From assembly GCA_030640595.1 (NCBI GenBank), contig DAOWJC010000114.1, forward strand, positions 1 to 5,230: a stretch of 5,230 bases of DNA, in the 5' to 3' direction. Within the stretch, counting starts at the first letter, position 1, and each line of letters opens with the position of its first letter. A model generated the notes under the pieces. The model was given only the letters and a program-made list of their open reading frames with translations. It was not told the DNA's origin and made no database searches. The stretch is from Dehalococcoidia bacterium (GTDB taxonomy: Bacteria; Chloroflexota; Dehalococcoidia; Dehalococcoidales; DAOWJC01). Positions 5,048 to 5,230 of the stretch are shown here, one piece after another. The position numbers and the translations under genes were made by a program.

Positions 5048-5107
5048 AGACCTGTATCTTTTATCGCGGCATGGTAAAGAAAGAAGGCGTAAAGGATGGC
5101 GAGTAAT

Positions 5108-5230
5108 ATGAGAGTCATTGGCTTACTGGGGGGCATGAGTTGGAATTCCTCGCTGGAGTATTACCGGTTTATTAACGAGCTAGTCGCTGAGAAGCTGGGC
5201 GGTCTTCATTCAGCCCGCTTAATCCTGTAT
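5108..5230 (+). CDS. Aspartate/glutamate racemase-family protein, N-terminal 41 residues only
   Basis: Forty-one codons run to the right edge. The N-terminus IGLLGGMSWNSSLEYYRFIN (4-23) followed by LGGLHSARLILY (30-41) is the signature start of the YgeA-type amino-acid racemase family, which interconverts L- and D-amino acids with a pair of catalytic cysteines and no cofactor. The cysteines lie beyond the window, so activity and substrate cannot be judged. Start choice is open: ATG 5108 has SD AAGGA (5092-5096) with a long 11-nt spacer, whereas in-frame ATG 5096 (adding MASN) has GAAGG (5083-5087) with an 8-nt spacer. Family N-termini favour 5108. Confidence 0.85.
   Translation, partial: MRVIGLLGGMSWNSSLEYYRFINELVAEKLGGLHSARLILY

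Overview
The window is bacterial chromosome of moderate GC with consensus Shine-Dalgarno (SD) sites and sigma70-like promoters. The phylum is not proven. The HisZ-like protein, the monofunctional BirA and the long NfeD / short NfeD / slipin operon would suit a Chloroflexota (Dehalococcoidia-like) genome, but that is a low-confidence impression. Gene content is mostly housekeeping, with no CRISPR array, insertion sequence or phage gene cluster.

Layout: (1) 1-1055, minus: a HisRS-like protein, most likely HisZ, the regulatory subunit of ATP phosphoribosyltransferase; its C-terminus lies off the left edge. (2) 1056-1205: a compact divergent control region with a recognisable promoter for each side, an inverted repeat around the hisZ promoter, and a hairpin that covers the nfeD ribosome binding site. 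(3) 1206-3603, plus: a three-gene membrane operon made of a long NfeD with a ClpP-class Ser/Lys protease domain, a short NfeD of one membrane helix plus OB-fold, and a slipin (SPFH/stomatin family). (4) 3604-3748: a convergent intergenic stretch with three predicted hairpins. (5) 3749-4528, minus: a biotin protein ligase without the DNA-binding domain. (6) 4529-4642: a hairpin in the birA leader and a strong promoter pointing at the tRNAs. (7) tRNA-Gly(CCC) and tRNA-Lys(UUU), plus. (8) 4900-5107: non-coding, with two direct repeats next to tRNA-Lys, a perfect SD antisense to it, and an extended -10 promoter. (9) 5108-5230, plus: the N-terminus of an aspartate/glutamate racemase-family protein, cut by the right edge.

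The most interesting part is the NfeD operon. The protease and slipin form a known partnership: in Pyrococcus the NfeD protease cleaves the hydrophobic C-terminal segment of its stomatin partner. Here a short NfeD gene sits between them and looks like a tandem in-frame duplication of the last membrane helix and OB-fold of the long NfeD. About 297 bp align without a gap at an offset of exactly 327 bp, at about 75% identity overall and about 82% in the OB-fold part, by hand count. The short gene's TTG start aligns with an internal Leu codon of the parent, and its SD aligns both with internal Lys-Gly-Gly codons and with the slipin SD. The two NfeD genes share a reading frame and are separated by a single TAA.
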